64,000 bases of DNA, from assembly GCF_031143425.1 (NCBI RefSeq), contig NC_090437.1, positions 846,809,978 to 846,873,977 of the forward strand, given 5' to 3'. Below, one piece after another: positions 10,123 through 20,129 of this stretch. The notes below the pieces were generated by a model that saw nothing but the letters and a program-made list of their open reading frames with translations, had not been told where the DNA came from and did not search any database. This DNA is from Pleurodeles waltl (taxonomy: Eukaryota; Chordata; Amphibia; Caudata; Salamandridae). Positions within the stretch are counted from its first letter, which is position 1, and each line of letters opens with the position of its first letter. Made by a program: the position numbers and the translations under genes.

Positions 10123-11026
10123 GGCCCTGATTTATACTTTTTGGTGCAAAACTCAGTTTTGCACTAAAAAGTTTAGCACCAGCTTGCACCATTTCTGTGC
10201 ACCAGCCGGGCACCATATTTATGGAATGGTGCAAGCCGGTGCAAAGGGTAGGCTAGTGGCCTACTAAAATTACTTTAGTCGGGTTGGGCTGGCAGTATGG
10301 AAGAAGGGATTTTTGCACCAAAAAATTACGTTAGGCAGGTTAGAGTAAGAAAAATGACTCTAACCTTCCTAGAGTCATTTTCTGATGCAAAACCTTCCAT
10401 ACCACATCACTCCTGTCTTATGAAAGACAGGAGTCATGCCCACCACCCCAATGGCCAGCACAGGGGACCAGGGTCCCCTGGGCATGGCCAATGCACCGAG
10501 TGACATGTAGGGGGGACCCATTTCAGGGCCCTCAATGGCACTTTAAAAATAAAATAAAATACTTACCTGTACTTACCTCCGCTGTCCCTCTGGTGTGGGT
10601 GGGGTTGTCCCTGGGGCCTGGGGAGGGCACCTCTGGGCTTATTCCATGGTGTTCCACCATGGAAATAGGCCCACATGTCCCCTGACACCTGCCCTGACCC
10701 AGGCGTTAAAAAATGGGGCAAAGCAAGCTTTACACCTTGTTCTGACCCCTCCTCCCTCCAGTGCACCATTTTGGCACGGGAGTATGAATATGGCGTTAAG
10801 GCCATAGAGTCATTTTTTGCACGGGAACGCCTACCTTGCATCTCATTAAGGCAACGTAGGTTTCCATCTCCAAAAAATTACTTTAACTCCATAAATTTGG
10901 CGCAAGACAGGTCTAGCACCATAGTATAAATATGGAGTTAGTTTTGCACCGAATTAGAGTAAAAAAAAAAATGATGCAAAAAAAAAATGATGCTAATTCA
11001 GTGCAAACAGAGTATAAATATGTCCC
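10123..11026. mobile_element. Chain-of-hairpins element 3 (904 bp)
   Basis: The termini GGCCCTGATTTATAC and ...GTATAAATATGTCCC are imperfect inverted repeats flanked by TTA on both sides (10120-10122 and 11027-11029). Internal hairpins include a TTGGTGCAAAACT / AGTTTTGCACTAA arm pair near 10140-10167, GACTCTAAC arms near 10340-10375, ACTCCTGTCTT / AAGACAGGAGT near 10407-10434, GGGGACC/GGTCCCC near 10461-10480 and a CCATGGTG pair near 10645-10665. Its target is the L1-like LINE. It shares tip sequence with the short element at 61090-61245 rather than with elements 1 and 2. Confidence 0.8.
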
Positions 11027-11199
11027 TTAGAGACCTGCCTCAGATTCATAATAAATAGACAATACAGAGTATAATACAAATCATTAACACATTTGAACTG
11101 GTTTGTTTTGACCCGGGAAACATTCAATACGGTAGATGGAAAAACCTTTGTATGTCTTATTTCATCAGCGATAACTAGGACCCCTAGGTGTTGGCTCAA

Positions 11200-11460
11200 T
11201 TATTCAGCCATAGTCTGAAAATTATCAGACCATTGATGAACCTCTGAGGCTAAAATCATTGAATGAGCCCGACTAATGCCCTTTTTGGGTGGACTACACC
11301 ACAAATATTCAAGAAAGGCATTTGCAGAGCAATCAACGTCTGCCACCTTCAAACCCCTGATGAAATGACGGAGTTGCAAGTAGTGACAAAAAACAGAGCG
11401 AGGAAGAGAATATCGCTGCAACAGTATCTCGAAAGAAAGAAAACAGTAACCTTCATAAAA
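11200..11460 (-). pseudogene. L1-like ORF2 C-terminal fragment
   Basis: The minus-strand translation of 11200-11421 contains SVFCHYLQLRHFIRGL, resembling the 'f..Y.QLRH' block near the C-terminus of L1-type ORF2 proteins. It lies downstream, in element sense, of the connector at 11966-12214 and just upstream of the hairpin-chain insertion at 10123-11026, as expected for the same LINE copy. Confidence 0.55.
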
Positions 11461-11965
11461 GGAGCCCAGTGTAAATAAGTGAGAAGCCTGCCAGCAGTCA
11501 ATAAAACTTTCATGGACCAGGTGAGAAAAATTAGGATTACAATTTAGATAAGATTATAGATTGAATAATGTGATCCCACGGAATCTGTGTTTTCAAAAAG
11601 CCCCAGACAGAGTCAAAAACCCTGAGTGTCTTGAATCGAGTCAGATTCAATAATGCCAGTGTGTGAATAAGAGATGCCTCCCACGGAAGATATTATGAAA
11701 ACAATTGTCCTAGCCTCCATGGTTCACAACCCAGCACCCTTGGCAAATCAGGACATGCATGCTGCTAGAAAATATGTTCATAAATCAGATAACAAGTATC
11801 CACCCTCCAGTCGTGACCTCTGTCACATATGTATACTGGCCCTAGGCTTTTTATACCCCCAGATTAATTTTTGCCAAACATCTTCTATCTGTGTAAACAA
11901 ACCTGTAGCGAGATACAGGGGTATACAACGGAAGAAATATAAGTGGCGATGTTAATTAGGTTACA

Positions 11966-12540
11966 TCATTCAATCAATCCAATATGTAAGCAATGCCACT
12001 TACTAAATATCTCCAGAATTGTACTAGAAAGTGCGCAGAAATTAAGCTCAATAACTTTCTCCATTTTCCGGGAGACTTCAACCCCCAGATAAGTCACCAA
12101 GTTGACCCATCGTCTGTCATCCCGAGAAAGCAGTATTAGCAAGTTCCAAGGTCTTATCCAGTTTGAGTTTATAACCAGAGAGAGCTCCATACTTGCTCCC
12201 CAGTCAACAGGCAACAGTCAATATTGCAATATCATCTGCATAAGCGAGCATTTTACGCTTGAGCTGATGACTCTGCAGAGGAGCGATATCCCTGGAGCTC
12301 TTCAGGCTTTGAATAAATGGTTCATTATGAAGTGCGAAGAGTAGGGATGAAAGTGGACATCCCTGACAGGTGCCACGGTTAATCTGGATAATTTCAGTCG
12401 GGGAACTTAAGCATGAGACTCTAGCCATAAGATGATGATAAAGCTGATGAAGCCTGGCCATAAGGAATGGTCCAAACCGTGATGCCAGCATTGTGGCCCA
12501 GAGAAAAGACCATTACAATGACCAGAAACAGGGTATACAA
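11966..12540 (-). pseudogene. L1-like reverse transcriptase and connector, broken
   Basis: The stretch 12204-12491 contains FGPFLMARLHQLY, GTCQGCPLSSLLFAL (family: 'GTRQGCPLSPLLFAL') and MLAYADDIAIL, the polymerase motif with both aspartates kept. The next stretch (11966-12214, other frame) reads YLGVEVSRKMEKV..LN and KWHCLHIGLIERI. These match the 'YLGi.i......ly..N....l..i...l..W..l.lS.iGRi' block that follows the palm in L1 ORF2. The clade looks like L1 or Tx1, not L2. At least one frameshift lies between the two stretches. Confidence 0.75.
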
Positions 12541-12545
12541 CCCCC

Positions 12546-13429
12546 TACTCAAAGAAGAACCTGAGGCACTGTATTAGTCATGAGTGCAGAGCCACACCCA
12601 ATCCTTCGATGTGCCCCAGACTGAGGGCAGTGGTGTACAAAGAGAGAGTCAAACAAACAAAAGATAGAACAGAGATTGCCCACGAGTCCAATACAGCCCC
12701 GAATTATTCATAGTATGAGACCTTGATAGAGCCATAAACAATCTCGGAATCAGACAGTCACCATGCCAAATACCGAAAAAAAAGAAAAAAAGGAACAATA
12801 GGAAGAAAATAAAGAAAAAAGGCATACATTAGCCGAGTAGTATTCAGAGAGACAATGGTATAGCACAGCCAGGATGCTATCTCGGCCACTCAATCACTTC
12901 CTTCAAGGAAAAAGAAAGAAGGGGGAAACATAACATAACCTAATCAGCCACGTTATTTAATCCCCTAGTTTTCACCTTGCCACTTGGTCAGGAGCTCTGT
13001 GACCTTGAGAGCATCAAAACATTAATACATTTGCCCCTTGAATGGGATGCACAAAATTGCAGGTTTCAGCAATGAGGCCAAAGTAGCAAGCTTTTGAAAT
13101 GCCGGAATGTGTTCTCTCAACTGCCATTGCAACCACAGTTTTGTAGCAGAAATCCGATCGAACAAAGAAGTCCCCTCCTGCCGCCTTCACTGGCGGTCTA
13201 GGGTGAGTGGCCCTATATATCTCCTATCTAAGCAGGAAATTGCCCACATATATCAGGATAACCTGCAGATAACGAGGATGTGATCCCTCACGAGAGGGAA
13301 GGAATGGATAGAAATGGGCTCTCTGTATCATCCTGTCGATATCCCAGTTACCCAGCATATGAAAGGCCTTCTTAGATAGTCAGACTACATAACCTCTGGG
13401 ATCAAAAAAAGTGTGTTTCCCATGTTAAA
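12546..13429. other. No recognisable feature
   Basis: The DNA is A-rich in part (12770-12830). No coding frame, repeat match or structural element was recognised on either strand. Confidence 0.5.
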
Positions 13430-13640
13430 TCCCATAGACTCTTTAGACACGCCTGTAGCCCGAACCACTGGACGGAATTTCACCAAATTTGGCAGAAAGG
13501 TAGCTTTTAAACCGCAGATAATCCTTTTTTATTTGGTGTAAATCTGTTCAGTAGTTTAAGAGAAATTACAGGAAATCAACATTTCTCTATATAGGGTCGC
13601 AACGACTTCACAAGTACTGCCGATTTTGTGCAAAGATCTA
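13430..13640 (-). repeat. Inverted-pair repeat, left copy
   Basis: This contains ACTGGACGGAATTTCACCAA followed by TTTGGCAGAAAGGTAG. The reverse complement of 17280-17370 reads nearly the same (GCTGGACGGAATTTTACCAA and so on). The two copies therefore lie in opposite orientation about 3.8 kb apart and enclose the satellite block. No protein coding was recognised. Confidence 0.65.
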
Positions 13641-13764
13641 ATTGGCTGACGAACCTTCAACCAGGAAGTGCTTGCAGCCATTTTGAGACTCAGCTTCAGC
13701 CTAGTCTCAAAAGCAGATGTAGAAAAAAATAAAAGGGGGGGCAGGGTATGTTAACCTTAACCAC

Positions 13765-14480
13765 CTAGTCTTGGTGTAGGGGTACCCCTGGTAAGCCCTC
13801 CCAGGGCAAGGGAGCACTTTTTTTTAATTCATGGCTAAATTTGCAAATATTCTTGAATTTCACCATGATTTGTTTTTTTAAAGGACGCGGTCTCCCTTGT
13901 TTAAAAAGGTTGTGGCCCCTGGATGGGTCAGGACCTAGGGGCATTATGGGGGCATAAAAGGGAGAGGGTGCAAGGGACCCCCTTCTAGGGCTTTCACAAG
14001 CCCTGGGGACCACCACCTCACTGGGGCTATTCTGAATACCACCTTCCCAGGGTTAATTAAATAGTGATATAATGGGGGGTCCTGTGGACCCCTACAAGCC
14101 CCAGGGATGTCTCCTCATTGGGGCTACATTTACAAAGTATGCATGGGAAAACAGCTCCGCATCCTAGGGACCAACACCTCCCTGGGGTAAGTTAACTAAA
14201 ATATAATGGAGAGGTCCTGCGAACCAGGCACGGAGTCCGCCACCTCCCAAGAGCGATTTATACAAAGCATCCAGGGGCCACCCCCCCAGTCCTCCCCTGG
14301 GACCACTAACTCCCCAGGGATACAAAATGGTTTTAGGAGGGAGTCCGCATGAACCCCCAGCCCTGGGGACTACCACCATCCCGCAGCCGAACTGAAGGAG
14401 GGGGGCCATGCGGCCTCCCTCTTGGAGCCATACATGGCCTTGGGGACCACCATCCCCCAGGGCCGGCTTCTACTACCTCC
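13765..14480 (-). repeat. Degenerate GC-rich satellite, orientation 1
   Basis: Repeated units carry GGGGACCACCACCTC..GGGG motifs, spaced by roughly 80-150 bp, alternating with short AT-rich runs. The reverse complement of this motif (GGTGGTGGTCCC) is what repeats at 14920-15280. The left block is thus the inverted counterpart of the right block. Open frames seen here arise from low stop density in GC-rich DNA and are not called. Confidence 0.6.
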
Positions 14481-14603
14481 CAAGGTGCTCAACCTCGGGG
14501 GTAGGCATTCCCGTCTGCTTGGCGGGAGCTCCTGCCATGCAAAAGCAAGCACTCCGCTTTCAGGAAGCAGGAGCTCTCAAACTACTCCTACTTGCTGAAA
14601 GCA

Positions 14604-14662
14604 GAGTTTTCGTCTCTTTCCCTGCCCGCTACCATGCAGGCAGGGAAAGAGATGAAAACATT
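14604..14662. repeat. Hairpin at centre of the inverted satellite
   Basis: GTCTCTTTCCCTGCC is followed after about 12 bases by GGCAGGGAAAGAGATG, a near-perfect inverted repeat. A second imperfect inverted pair (AGCAAGC..CTGCTTTC) surrounds it at about 14540-14605. It lies between the two oppositely oriented satellite blocks. Confidence 0.6.
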
Positions 14663-14919
14663 GCTTACGCATGCAGGGAGCTGCTACTTAAAGCAGCTCT
14701 CTGTGTGCAGGAGCAATGCTGGTCCTGGCAGGAGAGGCAACCCGATGGGACTGCGGGGTCTTGAGGCTCCCCCAACAGTCCCCATAGGTTGTCATGGGTG
14801 CCCTGGGCACCACTGGATGTATGGCCAGGCCCTGGGAGATGGGGTCCCCAGGGCTGAAATCAGCCAAGAAATGGGACCACGTGGCCTCCCTCCCTTTGTG
14901 AAAAAAAAGTATTTGGCTC

Positions 14920-15279
14920 AAGGGAGGTGGTGGTCCCCATAAATATTATAAGTAGCCTTGGGGAGCGAGTGGTCCCAGGGGCCCAGGGGGGTCTGTGTAG
15001 CCCTCTCATATATTTTTCAAACATTTTCCCTCAGGCGGTTGTGGTCCCTGGGATGAGGGGTGGGTGTCTGTGTGCTCCCTTAAAAAAAAAATTATATGAA
15101 GCCCCTGGGGAGGTGGTGGTCCCTGGGGCCCAGGGAGGTCTGCATGGATCCCCATATATTTTTTAAGGAGTGTCCGGTCCCTGGGATTTGTGGAGACTGT
15201 GCGGCTCCCCAAGTTTTTTTATTAAGTAGCCCTGGGAAGGTGGCGGTCACGTGGGGCCTGGGGGCCCATGCAGCCTCCT

Positions 15280-15281
<2 letters not shown>
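14920..15281 (+). repeat. Degenerate GC-rich satellite, orientation 2
   Basis: At least four units each contain a GGTGGTGGTCCCTGGGGCCC-like core, followed by a CCC(A/T)TATATTTTTT-like AT tract. Spacing is about 80-95 bp. The block leads directly into the (TA)n tract. Confidence 0.65.

Positions 15282-15355
<74 letters not shown>
15282..15355. repeat. (TA)n microsatellite
   Basis: An essentially uninterrupted TA dinucleotide run of about 74 bp. The long Ile-Tyr open frames it produces on both strands are artefacts. Confidence 0.97.
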
Positions 15356-15357
<2 letters not shown>

Positions 15358-15566
15358 GTTGCCCCCATTAAGCTCCAAACTCCTTGAATGACGGGGTGAC
15401 AGCAGGGCCTGGGAGCAGGGCATGCCCTGTGGCCAATCACCGCTGCCCATGGCTAAAGGGCATGTGTGGCGTGGGTAGCTATAGTTGAGCTGGCACCAGG
15501 CCATGTGGCCAACCTCCGTCATGCACAGCCGAAGGCCATCCGCGATGGTGGTTGGATTAACACATA

Positions 15567-16161
15567 GGCCCTCATTATAACATTGGCGGTAAAAACCGCC
15601 TACTGCCGCGGCGACGGCCACCAAAAGACCGTTGCCACGGCAACCAGCCGTCCGCCAGATTATGACCACAGCCGGATTAACGCCACAAGAAAGGCAGAAA
15701 TCCGGCTGTAGCTATACTGGCTGATGGCGGTAAGGTGGTGCTGCTACCACCAGCAGCCCCATGCCAGTAGACCGCCGCCAGCCGTATTATGAGAAATAAT
15801 ACGGCCTGGCAGTGTTCTCATGGCGGGCGCTGCTGGCGGTAGCAGCGCCCCGTCCCGTCTCGTGCCGGAAGACCCCCTGGATCCAGGTAATTCACGCTGT
15901 GGAATGCGCGATGCAGCTGTGCATGGGGGCCCCTGCACTGCCCATGCCAAGTGCATGTGCAGTGCAGGGGCCCCGAGCCCCCACCACTGAGTCTCCCATT
16001 CTGCCAGCCTTTCCATGGCAGTGTTTACTCGGATTACAACTGCTGGGACCGCCAGGCTGCAGGCTGGCAGCAGCCTGACAGTGTCGGCGGTTGGACTGTG
16101 GCGGTCCGACCACCACTGTGACCAAGGGGGTCTAGTGACAACCAGGGTCATAATGACCCCC
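15567..16161. mobile_element. Chain-of-hairpins element 4 (about 595 bp)
   Basis: The left tip GGCCCTCATTATAACATTGG and right tip ...GGTCATAATGACCCCC are imperfect inverted repeats. Flanks read ...TA and TA..., so the exact duplication length is unclear. Internal palindromes include CAGCCGGAT/ATCCGGCTG (about 15671-15710), GGTGGTGCTGC arms (about 15734-15760), GCCGTATTAT/AATACGGC (about 15781-15807), a GGGCGCTGCT pair (about 15826-15850) and GGGGCCCCTGCACTGCCCATG with its complement (about 15928-15975). The last module resembles one in element 2. Confidence 0.75.
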
Positions 16162-16415
16162 TATATGTTAATGCAACCATCGCCGCGCACAGCTTTCGGC
16201 CTTTGGCGTGTACGGCAGTGGTTGGATAGGCCCTTAGGCCAACCCCCATAAGCACCCAACCTTGCACAGGGCACTGCATTTGCCCGTATGTGCCAGGTCT
16301 TGCCTGCAAGGCCTGGCCTGCAGCCTGACCCTGCTGCCAACCCCCCAAAACACGCAATCCTACACTGTGCACGGCCCTTTGGCCGTGCTTGGTGGGAGAT
16401 GGCCGCAGCCTGTCT

Positions 16416-16895
16416 TTCTGGGTGTGAGAGGGTGTATCTTGGGATGAAGGTGGCTGTGACAGTCTCTGCCTGGGTGTGAGAGTGCATGCATCAGTGTCTT
16501 AGTGGGTGCATCAGTGTCTGCGCAGGTCTGTGAGTAGGTGCATGGGGGTGTGACTGGGTCTCTGATTGTGTGCATGAGTGTGTGACTGGATCTGTGAGTG
16601 GATGTCTGAGTATCCGAGTGTGAGGGTGACTCGACGTGTGAGACTGTAAGTGGGTATTGCATGTCTTACTTGGTCTGTGAGTGGGTGCGTCTGTCTGAAT
16701 AAAACTGTGAGTGGGTGTGTGTGTGTCTGAGTGGGTCTGTGAGTGGGTGGTTGAGTATCACTGGGATTGTGAGTGGGTGGTTGAGTCTCAGAGTGGGTAT
16801 GTGAGTGGCTGCATGATGGTCAGAAAGTGTCTGTGATTAGATGAGTGAGTGTCTGAATGGCTCTCACAGTGTTTTTATCAGTGAGTATGTGTATA
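16416..16895 (+). repeat. GT-rich degenerate minisatellite
   Basis: A long run of variants of GTGAGTGGGTG and TCTGAGTG/TCTGTGAGTG, with unit length varying at roughly 20-40 bp. No coding meaning. Confidence 0.75.
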
Positions 16896-17229
16896 TATTG
16901 TTTTTCTTTTTTTGTCGGGGTTCGCGACTCCATCGCAACATTACATAAGGGGTCACGCTGAGTGCCGTGACGGAGTCACGAATCCACGATCCTCCAAAAA
17001 AATGGGGTTTTCACCTTTCTAAACTTATAATTAATTTTTCACAAACCTACTCATTACGCCTTTGGGGTCAAAGTACCTCTACTCTGGCCCCTTCTATTTG
17101 TTTTAAAATGCACCCCCCAGGACCGTTGCCAGCCCATAAAATGGTGGCCGCAACTTTGTGAACAGCTTGCAGCCAGCTACTCACGCTGCTTCGTGAGGCT
17201 CCCGGATTTCCAGTGCTCCGCATCCCTAG

Positions 17230-17420
17230 GTATACCAAATTATTTCCCAGTTAATTCCCAAAAAAGCACTGGACATATTCACACCAAAACACAAAAGGTC
17301 ACTTTCTGGACCAGGACCTAAATTTCTGTCAAATTTGGTAAAATTCCGTCCAGCAGTTTCTGCGCTATCGCTGTTCAAAATCCCCATCGAAGAATGAATG
17401 AGTAAAACGTGTTTTGGGAT
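17230..17420 (+). repeat. Inverted-pair repeat, right copy
   Basis: This is the opposite-strand partner of 13430-13640. The plus strand reads AAATTTGGTAAAATTCCGTC, the complement of the left copy. It ends close to a run of ten or so C residues (17440-17449). Confidence 0.65.
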
Positions 17421-17499
17421 CCCGCTTTTTCTCGACCCCCCCCCCCCTTGACGGATTACATCAAAGACAGCAGCTCAGGTGAGCGTTGTATTTTCTTAG

Positions 17500-17892
17500 A
17501 AAATGTCATGAAGATTTGTCAAGCAGCGCCAAAGTTAATAGCAAAACATAAAATGCTCTTTCTATAGAAACATTGTCCTAACTATAAGTATCTAGTGGCA
17601 ACTGCCACTAGGTTTTAATATATTATATACTAGCCAGCTTTACTGGGCTCTGACCTGGGGTAGGGGGTGCTGACCTCAGGGTTGGGCATTATTTTTAGCA
17701 ATAACTCACTATTTAAAAACATCTGCTGCAGAGTTCCTTGTATCTCTAGCTTTCAGGCAGCAATAAAAAAGGCAAGATAACGCTTGTGATTATGTTTCTG
17801 CTAGAAAGAGAGAGATGGAGTATTTATCTAGTGGCAGTTTTGACTCACCATAAAGTAGCGCACAGGGTAACTATGCCTGCTGCAAAGAACGT
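17500..17892 (+). repeat. piggyBac-associated 5' segment, left half
   Basis: About 17740-17892 matches 58290-58420: both contain CAGCAATAAAAAAGGCAAG-like sequence, CTTGTGATTATGTTTCT and CCATAAAGTAGCGCA. At the second locus this segment lies upstream of a piggyBac-like N-terminal coding remnant, and here it lies upstream of a piggyBac-like transposase. It is therefore probably the non-coding 5' part of that transposon. The match resumes at 19985-20050 after the LTR-like insertion. Confidence 0.6.
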
Positions 17893-18912
17893 TGTTGGAC
17901 CTGGCTTTTGACAGGGTCATCCCCAAACTTTTTGCCTTCCTTCTTCTCTTTTTCTGACCTCATTTTTGCTGGCTTTTAGACTCTGCGCACTTTACCACTG
18001 CTAACCAGTGCTAAAGTGCATATGCTCTCTCCCTTTTTAAACATGGTAACTTTGGATCATACCTGATTGGACTATTTAATTTACTTATAAGTCCCTAGTA
18101 ATGTGCACTATATGTGCCTAGGGCCTGTAGATTAAATGCTACTAGTGGGCCTGCAGCACTGGTTGTGCCACCCACTTAAGTAGCCCCCTTAACCTTTTCT
18201 CAGGCCTGCCATTACAAGGTCTGTGTGTGCAGTTTCACTGCCACTTCAACTTGGCATTTAAAAGTACTTGCCAAGCCTAGAACTCCCCTTTTTCTACATA
18301 TAAGTCACCCCTAATGTGTGCCCTAGGTAACCCCTAGAGCAGGGTGCTGTGTGGGTAAAATGCAGGACATGTACCTGTGTAGTTATATGTCCTGGTAGTG
18401 TAAAACTCCTAAATTCGTTTTTACACTACTGTGAGGCCTGCTCCCTTCATAGGCTAACATTGGGGCTACCCTCATACATTGTTGAAGTGGCGGCTGATCT
18501 GAAAGGAGCAGGAAGGTCATATTTAGTATGGCCAGAATGGTAATACAAAATCCTGCTGACTGGTGAAGTCGGATTTAATATTATTATTCTAGAAATGCCA
18601 CTTTTAGAAAGTGAGCATTTCTTTGCACTTAAATCTTTCTGTGCCTTACAATCCATGTCTGGCTGGGCTTGGTTGACAGCTCCTTGTGCATTCACTCAGA
18701 CACACCCCAAACACAGGGTACTCAGCCTCACTTGCATACATCTGCATTTTGAATGGGTCTTCCTGGGCTGGGAGGGTGGAGGGCCTGCTCTCACACAAAG
18801 GACTGCCACACCCCCTACTGGGACCCTGGCAGACAGGATTGAACTGAAAGGAGACCTGATGCACTTCTTAGCCACTCTTTGAAGTCTCCCCCACTTCAAA
18901 GGCACATTTGGG

Positions 18913-18919
18913 TATAAAA
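18913..18919 (+). promoter_or_regulatory. Candidate TATA box of the LTR-like element
   Basis: TATAAAA sits mid-element in the context CATTTGGGTATAAAACAGGG. The homologous position in the second copy is TATAAATA at 42007-42014, so a TATA-like motif is kept in both copies. Function as a promoter is inferred. Confidence 0.45.
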
Positions 18920-19179
18920 CAGGGCCTTAGCCCTACCTCATCAGACACTTGCTGGAGAAGAAACCTGAACCAGAAACTAAATCCTGCCAAGAAGAACTGC
19001 CTGGCTGCTCAAAGGACTCACCTGTCTGCTTTTCTACAAAGGACTTCTGCCTTGCTGTTGGCCTTGCTGAACTCTTGTCTGGCTGTAAAAGTGCTCTCCA
19101 AGGGCTTGAATAGAGCTTGCCTCTTGTTCCCTGAAGTCTCAGGACCAAAAAGACTTCTCTTTTTCACTTGGACGCTTCA

Positions 19180-19560
19180 TGCGTCGAAATCTGCAACGCA
19201 CAGCTTGTTCCGTGGCTAGAAAAACGCTGCACACCGACGCTGATCGACGCGACGCCTTCGGGGCGACTGGAACTTCGACGCACGGCCTCGCAAGGACAAC
19301 GCCGCCCGACTTCCAGAGGAGAAATCGACGCGACGCCTGCCGTGAGATCGAAATTTTGACGCACAGCCCCACGGAACGACGCGCACCCGGAAAACAAGCA
19401 GGAGAATCCACGCACAGACCCGGGACATCTGGTAATCCCTGCGACCCATAGAAAGAGACTGTCCGCATGCCTGAAAACGACGCACGACTTCCCCGCGTGA
19501 AAAATAACGATGCAAGTCTGTGTGTGCTGGGGAGAAATCGATGCACACACTATTTTTCCT
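19180..19560 (+). other. CpG-dense patch in the LTR-like element
   Basis: CGACG and GACGC motifs recur many times in this stretch, an unusually high CpG density for vertebrate repeat DNA. It lies downstream of the TATA motif. Overlapping open frames on both strands here come from this composition and are not called. Confidence 0.6.
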
Positions 19561-20129
19561 CGTATCTCTTCTTCTGCGGCCCTTTGCGGAGATTTTCCAC
19601 TCCAAACCAGGTACTTTGTGCTTGAAAGAGACTTTGTTTGCTTTTTAAAGATTTAAGACACTTTATATCAATTTTCAGTGATATCTTTACAAATTCATAT
19701 TGCATCTTTGATCTTTTTGACCTGCAAATACCCCGATAAATATTATATATTTTTCTAAACACTGTGTGGTGTATTTTTGTGGTGTTATATTATGGTATTG
19801 TATGATTTATTGCACAAATGCTTTACACATTGCCTTCTAAGTTAAGCCTGACTGCTCGTGCCAAGCTACCAGAGGGTGGGCACAGGCTAATTTTGGATTG
19901 TGTGTGACTTACCCTGACTAGAGTGAGGGTTCTTGCTTGGACAGAGGGTAAACTGACTGCCAACCAAAAACCCCATTTCTAACAAACGTGTACTGTGTAG
20001 ATCACAGATCTGTATTTTATGTGGCTGAGTGGATTACTGCTTTTGTCACATAGTTTTTTTGTTGCCACAGTTCATAAGATAGAAAGTTACTACAGCTAAC
20101 TTTTTTGACAATTGACTACATCCATCTCT

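Larger units (their letters stand above)
9550..12545 (-). mobile_element. L1-like LINE fossil, 3' half
   Basis: This is a minus-strand non-LTR retrotransposon. Its 3' end lies near 9550, where the plus strand has a T-rich run that corresponds to a poly(A)-like tail. Element-sense order is reverse transcriptase (12204-12540), connector (11966-12214), C-terminal domain (11200-11460 and down to about 9610). A 904-bp hairpin-chain element (10123-11026) splits it. Multiple frameshifts and stops show it is not functional. The sequence upstream of about 12545 is not recognisable as LINE. Confidence 0.7.
17893..19984 (+). mobile_element. LTR-like element (solo LTR?) with AACGT duplication
   Basis: It begins TGTTGGACC and ends TTTCTAACA, so it has TG...CA tips. 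It is flanked by AACGT on both sides (17888-17892 and 19985-19989), a perfect 5-bp target duplication. Removing it restores the segment shared with 58290-58470. At 2.1 kb with no credible coding frame, it fits a long solo LTR or a non-autonomous LTR-type element. A second copy, broken by a DIRS insertion, lies at 34967-42839. Plus orientation is inferred from the TATA motif at 18913. Confidence 0.85.

Noticed and set aside
9641..10234. Hydrophobic minus-strand frames resembling membrane proteins
   Set aside because: They fall in the C-terminal LINE fossil and a hairpin element; frames shift repeatedly and no start or family is supported.
15247..15669. Long frame with Ile-Tyr repeats
   Set aside because: Produced by reading through the (TA)n tract and a hairpin element.
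19139..19605. Overlapping 90-135-codon frames on both strands
   Set aside because: They come from the CpG-dense patch, where stop codons are rare; no family match and all frames behave alike.
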